Of a stretch of DNA of 15,419 nucleotides, positions 1 through 7,913 are shown piece by piece. Source of the stretch: Clostridiales bacterium DTU092 (GTDB lineage Bacteria; Bacillota; Clostridia; Caldicoprobacterales; Caldicoprobacteraceae); the NCBI GenBank assembly GCA_001513505.1, contig LFTM01000289.1:1-15419 (forward strand). Reading direction: 5' to 3'. Position numbers and translations under genes: made by a program. How positions within the stretch are numbered: the first letter of the stretch is position 1; every line of letters begins with the position of its first letter. Under the pieces are notes generated by a model, which made no database searches, was not told the origin of the DNA, and saw nothing but the letters and a program-made list of their open reading frames with translations.

Positions 1-3000
1 CCATTGTACCCTTATGGGTAATCTCGGTAATCCTGACCTTCCGTGCCAGAGCTTTGATGTAAGCTATGTCTATCAGATTCTGGACACTGGCAGGTATATC
101 CCCGAATCTGTCCACCAGCTCATCTTCAACATCATTCTTATCCTCAAGCCCGTTGATAGCAGCAATTTTTTTGTAAAACTCCATCTTATGACTCTCTTCA
201 GCTATATAATCCTGATCTATATGAGCATTAACCTTTATATTAATAACCGTCTCAACCGGCTGAACCAGTTCCTCACCTTTCAGGGTGCGTATGGTGTCTT
301 CAAGCAGTTTGTAATACAGCTCATATCCCACAGCAGCCATGTGGCCATGTTGTTCACCACCCAGTATGTTCCCGGCTCCCCGGATCTCCAAGTCCCTCAT
401 GGCAATTTTAAAGCCGGAACCGAATTCTGTAAACTGCTTAATCGTTTGAAGCCTTTTTTCAGCCTGCTCCGTGATTATTTTGTCCTTTTGGAAAGTAAAA
501 TAAGCATAGGCCAAACGATTCGAGCGCCCTACCCGGCCTCTCAGCTGATATAGTTGAGACAGACCGAAACGATCGGCGTTGTATACTATTAAGGTATTTA
601 CGTTGGGGATGTCCAACCCGTTTTCTATGATTGAGGAACAAAGCAGCACATCATATTTATGGTCATAAAAATCCATCATTATGCTTTCAAGAAGGCTTTC
701 GCTCATCTGTCCATGGGCCATGGCTATTTTAGCCTCGGGAACAAGCTGGCTGATTTTCTGCATTGCGTAGTCCATACTCTTTACACGGTTATACACGAAA
801 TATACCTGTCCGCCCCTCTGTATCTCCCGTAAAATAGCGTCCCGTATCAGGGATTCATTATACTCCACTACATAGGTCTGAACTGGGTATCTGTCCTCAG
901 GCGGTGTTTCAATGATGCTTATATCCCTGATGCCCATCAGAGACATGTGCAGTGTACGAGGGATAGGAGTAGCTGTAAGGGTTAAAACATCAACGTTTTT
1001 CTTAATATCCTTAATGGTTTCCTTATGAGAAACACCAAACCGCTGTTCCTCGTCGACTATCAAAAGCCCCAGATCCTTAAACTTAACATCCTTCCCAAGA
1101 AGACGGTGAGTACCTATTATTATATCAACACCGCCTGTCTTAATGGCTTTTACTATCTCCCTCTGTTCAGCAGGGGTTTTAAACCGGCTTAATACCTGAA
1201 TGGTAAAGGGGAAATTTTCAAATCTCTCAACAAAAGTATTATAGTGCTGTTGAGCCAGTATGGTAGTAGGTGCCAGTACCGCTACCTGCTTGCCGTCCAT
1301 AACAGCTTTAAAGGCGGCCCGGATGGCCACCTCGGTTTTTCCGTAACCTACATCGCCGCACAGCAGCCGGTCCATAACTTTTGGCGACTCCATATCGCGC
1401 TTAACCTCTTCAATAGCCTGAAGCTGATCCGGTGTTTCCTGGTAAGGAAACATATCCTCAAACTGTTTCTGCCATTCGGTATCGGGAGAAAAACGATGTC
1501 CCTCTATTGCCTCTCTGACTGCATACAGTTTAACCAGATCAATTGCCAGCTTTTGAATGGATTTTCGTACCCTGTTCTTGGTCCTTTGCCACTCGGCGCC
1601 TCCCAGCTTGGAAAGCTTGGGCGCCCCCTCTCCCATACCAACATAAGGCTGGATCATATCCAGCTGTTCCACGGGTACATAAAGCCTGTCCGTTCCCGCA
1701 TATTTTATATTCAGGTAGTCCCGCTTCTGACCATCCACCAAAAGGGTTTTTATTCCAAGATATTTCCCAATACCATGGTTTTCGTGGACTACATAATCCC
1801 CTATCTTTAAATCTGTAAAGCTTTCAAGCTTTCTGCCCGTTTTCCTGCGCTGGGTGCGCCGCTTTTGCGTCCCGTAAATTTCCTTGTCACTGACAACGGC
1901 AAAACCGGCATCAAGGTATTCAAAACCTGAGCTTAAGATCCCGGGTACTACCATTATCTGTCCGGGTGCCATATATTGATTACCGGCATGTTCTTTATAT
2001 GTTGCGTCGAGCCCCGAATCCCTAAGGAATGATATCAATCCTTCGCCCCTGCTCTTGCTTCCTGTAAGCAGAAGGACCGAATATCCTTTCTTTCGCCAGT
2101 GTTCGATATCCTCCACCAGCAGCTGCAGTTTTCCATGATAGGCCGGAATGCTCCTGGCAGTGATATGGAAGGACGCATCAGGCTTAAAACCGGGCCGGGA
2201 TGTGGGTAATGCCTGCATAAGCAGAGAAGTATACCCGGATACCTTTATCAAAAAATCATGGTAATCTATGGTATTGTACAGCTGCTCCGGCAGCACTTCA
2301 CCTTTTTCCAGCAGCTCCTTAAAATGCTCCTGCATTTCAAGACCGTATCCCATGCCCCGTTCCCGCAGCCTTGCCGGTTCGTCAAGCACAACCAGGGCAG
2401 AATCGTCCAAATAGTCAAATAACGTGTTTCTACCGGGATACAAAAAAGAAAAATACCCCTCCAGTAAGCTGTCATATACCCCCTCGGACAGCTTATCCAG
2501 AACCAAATCTACTTTTCCCTTTAAAGTACCTTGCCCTTTTCTGCCATGTTCCTTGATATAACCGGCATAACTTTTATTAATCCTGTCCCGTGCTCCTGCA
2601 ATAGCATCCTTTGTCAGCACCAGTTCCCGGACCGGTGAAATGGTTGCATTCTCAACTTTTTCCACCGATCTTTGAGACGATACATCAAATATCCGTATGG
2701 AATCCACTTCATCGTCAAAAAACTCTATTCTATACGGATCATCTGATGTAAGAGGAAAAACATCCAGTATACCTCCCCTTACACTAAACTGACCCTTACC
2801 TTCAACGGCGGATACCCGTTCATATCCCATCCGTACCAGCTTTTCCGACAGCTGTTCAAGCGGCGCTATATCCCCTACCTTTAAGGTAAATATATTATCC
2901 TTAAACACCTGCGGAGGACATTGCAGCGCCAGTACAGCCTGGATGGAAGCCACAACTATCACATTCTGTTTAAGAAGCAAGGCCTCTATAACCTGCAGCC

Positions 3001-3310
3001 GCTGCTCGGTAATCTCGGTGCTTTGAGCGGCTACATTATATAGCAGAACCTCCCTTTCGGGAAAAAGCATGACCTTTTCGGGATAAAAAAACAGAAGATC
3101 TTCCTGTATCCTTCTGGCTTCAGCATCACCGCTGGTTATATACAGGCAGCTTCGTTCCAAGGGGTACAGTACGCTTGCAAGCATATGGCATTTTTGAGAT
3201 TGATTTAACCCAACAAGTTCCACAGACCCGGTATCTTCTTTATATACCATTTCCTTAAGTCTGCGGAACTCTGTCCATCTATCCATGGGCTCCAGCCACA
3301 ACGGAGTCAT
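1..3310 (-). CDS. mfd: Transcription-repair coupling factor Mfd, 3' end cut by window edge
   Basis: Mfd is an ATP-dependent DNA translocase that removes RNA polymerase stalled at lesions and recruits UvrA. I translated the minus strand by hand: the frame runs unbroken from the ATG at 3310 to the window edge, giving about 1103 residues. The family is usually about 1150-1180 long, so only the end of the C-terminal domain is missing. An N-terminal UvrB-like module starts MTPLWLEPMDRW. A CarD-like RNA polymerase interaction domain begins near residue 495 (SFTDLKIGDYVVHENHGIG). Walker A is near 651 (GDVGYGKTE), the helicase box DEEQRFG near 751, and a QLRGRVGRS motif VI follows. The start lies 62 nt after pth with only a weak GGTGG-type ribosome site; the Met at codon 9 (preceded by GGAG) is an alternative. 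The end of glmU-prs-pth-mfd is the usual position for this gene in Bacillota. Confidence 0.97.
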   Translation of the reverse strand, partial: MTPLWLEPMDRWTEFRRLKEMVYKEDTGSVELVGLNQSQKCHMLASVLYPLERSCLYITSGDAEARRIQEDLLFFYPEKVMLFPEREVLLYNVAAQSTEITEQRLQVIEALLLKQNVIVVASIQAVLALQCPPQVFKDNIFTLKVGDIAPLEQLSEKLVRMGYERVSAVEGKGQFSVRGGILDVFPLTSDDPYRIEFFDDEVDSIRIFDVSSQRSVEKVENATISPVRELVLTKDAIAGARDRINKSYAGYIKEHGRKGQGTLKGKVDLVLDKLSEGVYDSLLEGYFSFLYPGRNTLFDYLDDSALVVLDEPARLRERGMGYGLEMQEHFKELLEKGEVLPEQLYNTIDYHDFLIKVSGYTSLLMQALPTSRPGFKPDASFHITARSIPAYHGKLQLLVEDIEHWRKKGYSVLLLTGSKSRGEGLISFLRDSGLDATYKEHAGNQYMAPGQIMVVPGILSSGFEYLDAGFAVVSDKEIYGTQKRRTQRRKTGRKLESFTDLKIGDYVVHENHGIGKYLGIKTLLVDGQKRDYLNIKYAGTDRLYVPVEQLDMIQPYVGMGEGAPKLSKLGGAEWQRTKNRVRKSIQKLAIDLVKLYAVREAIEGHRFSPDTEWQKQFEDMFPYQETPDQLQAIEEVKRDMESPKVMDRLLCGDVGYGKTEVAIRAAFKAVMDGKQVAVLAPTTILAQQHYNTFVERFENFPFTIQVLSRFKTPAEQREIVKAIKTGGVDIIIGTHRLLGKDVKFKDLGLLIVDEEQRFGVSHKETIKDIKKNVDVLTLTATPIPRTLHMSLMGIRDISIIETPPEDRYPVQTYVVEYNESLIRDAILREIQRGGQVYFVYNRVKSMDYAMQKISQLVPEAKIAMAHGQMSESLLESIMMDFYDHKYDVLLCSSIIENGLDIPNVNTLIVYNADRFGLSQLYQLRGRVGRSNRLAYAYFTFQKDKIITEQAEKRLQTIKQFTEFGSGFKIAMRDLEIRGAGNILGGEQHGHMAAVGYELYYKLLEDTIRTLKGEELVQPVETVINIKVNAHIDQDYIAEESHKMEFYKKIAAINGLEDKNDVEDELVDRFGDIPASVQNLIDIAYIKALARKVRITEITHKGTM

Positions 3311-3372
3311 TTAACCACCAACTCTGCACATCCTTTGATGTTCCATATTTTTTAATCAAAATGATTGTGTCT

Positions 3373-3933
3373 CTATCCATTATATCTGCTCATAGCCTCC
3401 TGTATACCCCTTGTAACAATAGCTTCTACTCCTTTTACTGCCCTTTTACAAGCCTCAAGGATAACAGGTATCTCCTCCTCGCTAAAAGGCGACAGAACAA
3501 AACCGGCCAGATCCTCTCCTTCGGGCGCCGGACCTATGCCAAGGCGGACACGGGGAAAGTCTTCCGTTTGAAGCTGGTATATGATGGAACGCATACCATT
3601 GTGAGTTCCCGCGCTTCCCGAAGGACGAATCCGTACCACTCCCAGATTTAAATCAACATCGTCATAGATTACAATGAGCTTTGAAGGCTCGATCTTGTAC
3701 GCAGAAACCAAATCCAGAATGCTCAATCCGCTTAAATTCATGTATGTCTGAGGTTTGGCCAGCACCACGCCCTGTCCGCCAATAGTTCCTTCTCCAATAA
3801 CAGCCTTATACTTTATCCTGTTCATTTTTATGCCAAATTCCCGGGATATCATATCTATTGTCATAAACCCGGCATTATGCCTTGTATCACTGTATTGGGT
3901 TCCCGGGTTGCCTAATCCAGCTATAATGTACAT
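3373..3933 (-). CDS. pth: Peptidyl-tRNA hydrolase
   Basis: This cytosolic enzyme cleaves the ester bond of peptidyl-tRNAs released from stalled ribosomes, recycling the tRNA. At 186 residues it is the usual length for the family. It opens with the signature GLGNPG at residues 6-11. Residues matching the E. coli active site are present: Asn9, the catalytic His19 (in TRHNAG), Asn66 (KPQTYMNLSG), Asp91 (YDDVDL) and Asn112 (GTHNG). The ATG lies 25 nt after the prs stop, with AAGGTG upstream of it. In B. subtilis ctc lies between prs and pth and fin follows pth; neither is present here. No terminator is seen on either side, so it is probably transcribed with glmU, prs and mfd. Confidence 0.97.
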   Translation of the reverse strand: MYIIAGLGNPGTQYSDTRHNAGFMTIDMISREFGIKMNRIKYKAVIGEGTIGGQGVVLAKPQTYMNLSGLSILDLVSAYKIEPSKLIVIYDDVDLNLGVVRIRPSGSAGTHNGMRSIIYQLQTEDFPRVRLGIGPAPEGEDLAGFVLSPFSEEEIPVILEACKRAVKGVEAIVTRGIQEAMSRYNG

Positions 3934-3958
3934 CCTGCTTCACACCTTAACTCAAACA

Positions 3959-4912
3959 CTACTCAAACAGAGGACTAACCGCAATATCTTCATAGATTCT
4001 GTCAATGGCTTCTGCAAAAAGAGGCGCTACTGAAAGAATCTTAATGTTTTCAATACATTTTTCCGGAGGCAATGGAATGGTATCAGTTATAATAAGCTCT
4101 TTTATAGGAGAGTTTTTTATCCTTTCAATGGCAGGGCCTGACAGTACACCATGGGTGCAGCAGGCATATATTTCGGTAGCACCATTCTGATAAAGTGCAG
4201 TTGCCGCCTGTGTAATAGTCCCTGCTGTATCAATAAGATCATCAATCAGTATGGCCCGTTTCCCTTTAAATTCACCAATAATATTCATTACTTCAGATAC
4301 GTTGGCCTTGGGTCTGCGTTTATCTACAATGGCCAGCGACGCATTCAAACGGTTGGCAAAGCTCCTTGCCGTAGTAACATTGCCGACATCAGGAGAAACA
4401 ACAACCGTGCCCTCCCCTTCAAAACCTCTTTCAATAAAATGCTTAGCCAGAATAGGCAGTCCCAGCAGGTGATCCAGCGGAATATCAAAAAAGCCCTGTA
4501 TCTGAGGTGCGTGCAGATCCATGGTAAGCACCCGATCAGCACCTGCGCTGGTAATCAGATTTGCCACCAGTTTTGCCGTAATGGGATCCCTTGCCTTGGC
4601 CTTCCGGTCCTGTCTGGCGTAACCGTAGTATGGTATAACCGCAGTGATACGGCCGGCCGAGGCTCTCTTGAAGGCATCAATCATTATCAATAATTCCATA
4701 AGATTATCATTTACCGGATGGCACATAGATTGAATAACAAATACATCAGAACCTCTTACCGTTTCGTAAATATTAACGCATATCTCGCCATCGCTGAAAG
4801 TTCCTACCTCGGAATCCCCTAAACGGACCCCCAGGTATTTGGCAATTTCTTTTGCCAGTTCCGGATTTGAATTACCGGTGAAAATTTTTATACCCGTACC
4901 ATGGGTAATCAT
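3959..4912 (-). CDS. prs: Ribose-phosphate pyrophosphokinase (PRPP synthetase)
   Basis: Prs makes 5-phosphoribosyl-1-diphosphate from ribose 5-phosphate and ATP, the precursor for purines, pyrimidines, NAD, His and Trp. The 317 residues cover the full class I length. Visible motifs are the ATP flexible loop YYGYARQDRKAKARDP (95-110), MDLHAPQIQGFF with metal-site His134, VDKRRPK with the catalytic Lys198, and the PRPP-binding loop ILIDDLIDTAGT (221-232). The segment at 173-182 reads SPDVGNVTTA. The gene starts 5 nt after the glmU stop; its ribosome site AAAGGAG lies in the last codons of glmU, which suggests translational coupling. PurR, whose effector in B. subtilis is PRPP, is encoded just upstream in the same cluster. 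Confidence 0.98.
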   Translation of the reverse strand: MITHGTGIKIFTGNSNPELAKEIAKYLGVRLGDSEVGTFSDGEICVNIYETVRGSDVFVIQSMCHPVNDNLMELLIMIDAFKRASAGRITAVIPYYGYARQDRKAKARDPITAKLVANLITSAGADRVLTMDLHAPQIQGFFDIPLDHLLGLPILAKHFIERGFEGEGTVVVSPDVGNVTTARSFANRLNASLAIVDKRRPKANVSEVMNIIGEFKGKRAILIDDLIDTAGTITQAATALYQNGATEIYACCTHGVLSGPAIERIKNSPIKELIITDTIPLPPEKCIENIKILSVAPLFAEAIDRIYEDIAVSPLFE

Positions 4913-4917
4913 TTATA

Positions 4918-6303
4918 TTATTCTCCTTTCTTCTTCAATTGTCGTTTCTCAACCCAGCCCTCTTTATTTACCTGCCGGGCCCTTGCTATAGCCAGCGAAT
5001 ATTCAGGTACTTCATCTGTAATAGTAGAACCGGCAGCAATATAGGCTCCTTCTTTGACCACGACCGGGGCAATTAAATTTACATTGCAGCCTATAAAAGC
5101 TTTATCTTCCACAACAGCCCTATGCTTTTTCACTCCGTCGTAATTTACACATACCACACCACATCCTACATTGACATCCCTGCCAATAGTACCATCGCCA
5201 ACATAGGACAGATGGGAAACCTTTGAACGGTCTCCTATTGAAGAGTTCTTTATCTCAACAAAATCACCAATTCTCACCCTGTTGCCGATATTACTGCCCG
5301 GACGCAAATATGCATAGGGTCCTATGGTTGTTTCATCACCTATTCTACTTTCAAGTATAACTGAAGCCTGTACCTGTGTCTGGTTTCCAATAACCGAATT
5401 GACTATACGGTTGTTGGGATAAAGCGTACACCCTTCCCCGATTATGGTCCTGCCTTCCAGTACATTCCCCGGATACACAACGGTGTCACTCCCAATAACT
5501 ACATCGGGGCCTATATAGGTATTATTCGGATCAATTAAGGTTACACCGTTTTCCATATGATACCTGTTTATCCTCTGGCGCATCTTCTGTTCAACCTCGG
5601 CCAGCTGTACCCTGGTGTTAATACCCAGCACTTCATCTGAATCCTGTGCTACAAAAACACCAACCTTGTTACCGGCTTCCTTCATTATATGAAGCACGTC
5701 GGTCAAATAATATTCTCCCTGTTTGTTGTTATTATCCAACTGGTTAAGGCTGGACAAAAGAAGCTGTATATTAAAGCAGTAGGCTGAAACATTTACTTCA
5801 TTTATCCGCCGCTGCTCTTCTGTAGCATCTTTATGTTCCACTATCCTTTCCAGATCCCCGGCTTCGTTCCTGATGATTCTCCCATACCCCGTCGGATCAT
5901 CCAGTATTGCCGACAGGGCAACTGCGTCATATCCGCCTTCATTGGCATATTCTACCATCTTTTGAAGGGTTGAGCTGCGTATCAGAGGAATATCTCCAGC
6001 GACTACGACAGCATAACCATCGATTTTCTCAAGAATGGAATGTGCAACCATAACTGCGTGTCCGGTTCCCAAACGCTGTGACTGATAAGCATATCTGACC
6101 CGCTGACCGAGATATTGTTCAATCTGTTCTGCCTGATGCCCGACCACCACAACGGGCAGGGATTCAGATATCTCTACAGCGGTCCTTACCATATGCTCGA
6201 TAATAGGATAGCCGCAAACTTCGTGCATTACTTTGGGTTTTGAGGATTTCATCCTGGTCCCTTCGCCTGCGGCAAGAATAACGACTACAGCACATTTATT
6301 CAT
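4918..6303 (-). CDS. glmU: Bifunctional GlmU (UDP-GlcNAc pyrophosphorylase / GlcN-1-P acetyltransferase)
   Basis: GlmU acetylates glucosamine-1-phosphate and couples it to UTP, giving UDP-GlcNAc for peptidoglycan and wall polymers. With the chosen start it has 461 residues. The N-terminal nucleotidyltransferase has LAAGEGTRMKSSKPK (10-24, including catalytic Arg17 and Lys24), a metal-binding Asp in AGDIPLI (about 104) and GINT (about 228-231). From about residue 250 a left-handed beta-helix of hexapeptide repeats follows, with catalytic His364 in KVSHLSYVGD and NYDG downstream. The frame stays open upstream to a GTG at 6333, but the ATG at 6303 has AAAGGAG eight bases upstream and places the signature at the normal distance, so I use it. 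Expression probably comes from the promoter at 6488-6517 through a structured leader. Confidence 0.97.
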   Translation of the reverse strand: MNKCAVVVILAAGEGTRMKSSKPKVMHEVCGYPIIEHMVRTAVEISESLPVVVVGHQAEQIEQYLGQRVRYAYQSQRLGTGHAVMVAHSILEKIDGYAVVVAGDIPLIRSSTLQKMVEYANEGGYDAVALSAILDDPTGYGRIIRNEAGDLERIVEHKDATEEQRRINEVNVSAYCFNIQLLLSSLNQLDNNNKQGEYYLTDVLHIMKEAGNKVGVFVAQDSDEVLGINTRVQLAEVEQKMRQRINRYHMENGVTLIDPNNTYIGPDVVIGSDTVVYPGNVLEGRTIIGEGCTLYPNNRIVNSVIGNQTQVQASVILESRIGDETTIGPYAYLRPGSNIGNRVRIGDFVEIKNSSIGDRSKVSHLSYVGDGTIGRDVNVGCGVVCVNYDGVKKHRAVVEDKAFIGCNVNLIAPVVVKEGAYIAAGSTITDEVPEYSLAIARARQVNKEGWVEKRQLKKKGE

Positions 6304-6480
6304 ACTACATGCTCCTTTACTGTGGCCTCCCACCGATTAAGAAGAGGATTTCTCCTTTGATTAAGAGAAACTTACATCCGTGCAGAAACTGCTTACCGGT
6401 ATCTGCCCGACAGTTTCTCTCTCAGGAGACTTTTTTGTCCGGAGCGGTCCGGCCCTACCGGATTAAACCTCTTTTCATTC
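6304..6480 (-). promoter_or_regulatory. Long 5' leader of the glmU operon with alternative base pairing
   Basis: About 180 nt separate the predicted transcription start from the glmU ATG. In transcript order, AGAGAAACTG (6420-6411) can pair over 8 bp with CAGTTTCT (6391-6384), or over 9 bp with AGTTTCTCT (6372-6364). The two pairings exclude each other. A GC-rich hairpin CCGGA-CCGC-TCCGG comes earlier, near 6437-6450. A ribosome-site-like AAAGGAGA (6358-6351) follows the last arm, and the true glmU site lies at about 6318-6312. No U-run follows the hairpins, so any control would more likely be translational or stability-based than termination. I recognise no known riboswitch class. The pairings are seen in the sequence; a regulatory role is inference. 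Confidence 0.4.
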
Positions 6481-6487
6481 CATAAAC

Positions 6488-6517
6488 ATTATACACAAAA
6501 CGTAAGAAATAAAGCAA
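6488..6517 (-). promoter_or_regulatory. Sigma-A-type promoter for glmU-prs-pth-mfd
   Basis: On the minus strand TTGCTT (6517-6512) and TATAAT (6493-6488) are separated by 18 bp; the -10 is a perfect consensus. It sits between the spoVG terminator and glmU, as needed for independent expression of the housekeeping genes. Predicted transcription start is near 6480. Confidence 0.7.
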
Positions 6518-6625
6518 GATCGCCATATGCCCACCACCAATATTTCCTCATATTTGTGTGGAGGGCTAAAAAAATAAGAATATACAGTTTCCAACAAATT
6601 TGGATAATTATAAACAAAAAACAAA

Positions 6626-6657
6626 CTTTAAAGGAGAGCCCCTGCTCTCCTTTAAAG
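6626..6657 (-). terminator. Intrinsic terminator after spoVG
   Basis: A perfect 13-bp stem (6626-6638 with 6645-6657, arm CTTTAAAGGAGAG) starts directly after the spoVG stop. On the minus strand it is followed by a T-rich tract (GTTTGTTTTTTGTTT). It separates sigma-H-driven spoVG from glmU. Confidence 0.92.
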
Positions 6658-6658
6658 C

Positions 6659-6919
6659 TTATTCGTCGCCCAATTCATTAAATTTTTCTAGAATGAGCGT
6701 CTGGAGCATTGTCCGTGTTTCGGAATTAATAGGATGGGCAATATCCCGATATTCGCCATCGGGGGTTTTCCGGCTTGGCATAGCGATAAACATGCCGCTC
6801 TGTCCCTCAATCACCTTGATATCATGAACTACAAACTGATCATCAAAGGTAACAGAGGCAACCGCTTTCATCTTCCCCTCGCTATTTATTTTCCGAACTC
6901 GAACATCGGTCACATTCAT
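6659..6919 (-). CDS. spoVG: SpoVG, sporulation-onset RNA/DNA-binding regulator
   Basis: SpoVG is a small nucleic-acid-binding regulator, first found as a sporulation cortex/septation gene in Bacillus and a pleiotropic regulator elsewhere. The 86 residues start MNVTDVRVRKI and contain VASVTFDDQFVVHDIKVIEG, the family core, followed by GMFIAMPSRKTPDGEYRDIAHPIN. It is slightly shorter than the B. subtilis protein because the C-terminal tail ends soon after LEKFNELGDE. AAGGTGG lies about nine bases before the ATG. A sigma-H-type promoter is immediately upstream and a strong terminator immediately downstream, so it is probably its own transcription unit. YabJ, which lies between purR and spoVG in B. 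subtilis, is absent. Confidence 0.97.
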   Translation of the reverse strand: MNVTDVRVRKINSEGKMKAVASVTFDDQFVVHDIKVIEGQSGMFIAMPSRKTPDGEYRDIAHPINSETRTMLQTLILEKFNELGDE

Positions 6920-6965
6920 TCAAGTTCACCACCTTCCAGTTCATAAACAAAGAATGCATATATAT

Positions 6966-6992
6966 ATTCGCCAAAAAGATGCGTATTCCTCC
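6966..6992 (-). promoter_or_regulatory. Sigma-H-type promoter of spoVG
   Basis: On the minus strand GGAGGAATA (6992-6984), 11 bp and GGCGAAT (6972-6966) fit the Bacillus sigma-H consensus RnAGGAwww-N11/12-RnnGAAT at every defined position. In B. subtilis spoVG is a classic sigma-H gene. The element lies in the 96-nt gap after purR, and the predicted start gives a leader of about 40 nt. Confidence 0.8.
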
Positions 6993-7015
6993 TAAATTTT
7001 TTAAAATATAAAAAA

Positions 7016-7849
7016 TTAATAAAGGTCTCCCTCAACTATCCAGTCTGCTGGCTCTAAAACAACTTTCCTGCCGTTTTCATCTACCTGCTTCAATTCGATA
7101 AGAGCAGCGTAGTTTTCAACCATCTTTTTCTCAGGCTGCTGGGTGGCAATCATAACCCCTACCCCGGCAATATCGACCCCGAATTCACTGAGCAGATCTA
7201 TCATCCCTTTTGCCGTGCCTCCTCCTTTCATAAAGTCGTCAACTATAAGAGCCCGCTGTCCCTGTTTAACAGCCCTTCTGGCCAGGGACATGGTCTGAAT
7301 CCTTCTTGAGGAGGCTGAAACATAGTTTATGGTAACCACCGAACCTTCGGTAACCTTACTGTCTCTCCTTGCAATGACTACCGGACAGTTAAGGGCTCTT
7401 CCGGTCATCAAAGCGATGGGTATACCTTTGGTCTCCACCGTAATAACAAAGTCAGGATGAGTATCTTGAAACTTATAAGCCATAATCTCTCCAACCTGTT
7501 CGGCTATATTGGGCATAAACAAAAGATCCGTCATATACAAAAATCCGCCCGGCAGAATACGCTCGGGATCGGACAATTTTTCACAAAGATCCTGTATAAA
7601 ATCAGAAATCCGGTTTTGACCCGGTTGGGGTTTATACTTAACACCACCTGCTGCACCCACAACCGTTTCCAGAGTGCCCAGATTAAAGGTATTAAGCGCA
7701 CGGCGCAACAGCATAACGTCCTCGCTGACAGTTGATTTGGCCACTCCAAAAAGCTCGCTGAAATAATTCAGCGTAAATATACGATTAGGCTGATCAAGCA
7801 ATATTTTGGTCATAACCCCAATCCGTTCACTCCTACTCATCCTGCTCAT
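7016..7849 (-). CDS. purR: Purine operon repressor PurR (PRTase-fold)
   Basis: PurR represses purine synthesis and salvage genes in low-GC Gram-positives and is released by PRPP. The 277 residues comprise an N-terminal winged helix (about 1-75; FGVAKSTVSEDVMLLRR is the recognition region) and a phosphoribosyltransferase-fold domain. That domain contains NPERILP-like SDPERILPGGFLYMTD, VTEGSVVTINYVS and the PRPP loop LIVDDFMKGGGTA (201-213). These segments closely resemble B. subtilis PurR. The first ATG at 7849 is preceded by AGGGTGG; the ATG three codons later is possible. A 16-bp palindrome lies just upstream. I see no conventional terminator after it: only an AT-only inverted repeat at 6995-7017, so some read-through into spoVG is likely. 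Confidence 0.97.
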   Translation of the reverse strand: MSRMSRSERIGVMTKILLDQPNRIFTLNYFSELFGVAKSTVSEDVMLLRRALNTFNLGTLETVVGAAGGVKYKPQPGQNRISDFIQDLCEKLSDPERILPGGFLYMTDLLFMPNIAEQVGEIMAYKFQDTHPDFVITVETKGIPIALMTGRALNCPVVIARRDSKVTEGSVVTINYVSASSRRIQTMSLARRAVKQGQRALIVDDFMKGGGTAKGMIDLLSEFGVDIAGVGVMIATQQPEKKMVENYAALIELKQVDENGRKVVLEPADWIVEGDLY

Positions 7850-7872
7850 AATTTACCACCCTCAACCTATTA

Positions 7873-7888
7873 TACCCATTGATGGGTA
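7873..7888. promoter_or_regulatory. 16-bp palindrome upstream of purR (possible operator)
   Basis: TACCCATTGATGGGTA has perfect 7-bp arms around a 2-bp centre. It lies 24 bp before the purR start and downstream of a candidate extended -10, a position where a bound repressor would block transcription. It does not resemble the known PurBox (core CCGAACAWT), so the binding protein is unknown. Confidence 0.4.
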
Positions 7889-7904
7889 ATTTCTTCATCA
7901 ATAA

Positions 7905-7913
7905 ATTATATCA
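7905..7913 (-). promoter_or_regulatory. Candidate extended -10 promoter of purR
   Basis: The minus strand reads TGATATAAT, an extended -10 (TGn plus perfect TATAAT). The -35 region is poor (TTCAGT at 18 bp spacing). It is the best promoter-like element in the purR upstream region. Confidence 0.4.

Noticed and set aside
14..553. Plus-strand open frame of 179 codons
   Set aside because: It lies wholly inside the minus-strand mfd gene, has no convincing ribosome site and resembles no protein family; it is an antisense shadow.
4151..4693. Plus-strand open frame of 180 codons
   Set aside because: It overlaps prs on the opposite strand; the prs frame carries all PRPP-synthetase motifs and this one carries none.
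4891..4912. TACCC...GGGTA near the prs start as a second copy of the purR palindrome
   Set aside because: The spacer length differs (7 instead of 6) and the bases are fully explained by the prs N-terminal codons; a similar TACCC-N4-GGGTA at 9-22 is inside mfd.
6304..6333. GTG start giving GlmU ten extra residues
   Set aside because: The extra stretch contains the ribosome site AAAGGAG for the ATG at 6303, and GlmU proteins begin just before the LAAGxGTRM signature.
6430..6470. Possible T-box or ykkC/PRPP riboswitch from GGTAGGG...GGACCGC in the glmU leader
   Set aside because: The resemblance is limited to a few bases. The T-box core TGGNACCGCG, a specifier stem and a terminator are missing, and the other conserved blocks of ykkC RNAs are not found.
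6995..7017. AT-only inverted repeat after purR as a terminator
   Set aside because: The arms (AATTTTTT / AAAAAATT) contain no G or C, so the hairpin would be too weak for a conventional intrinsic terminator; part of it precedes the spoVG promoter.
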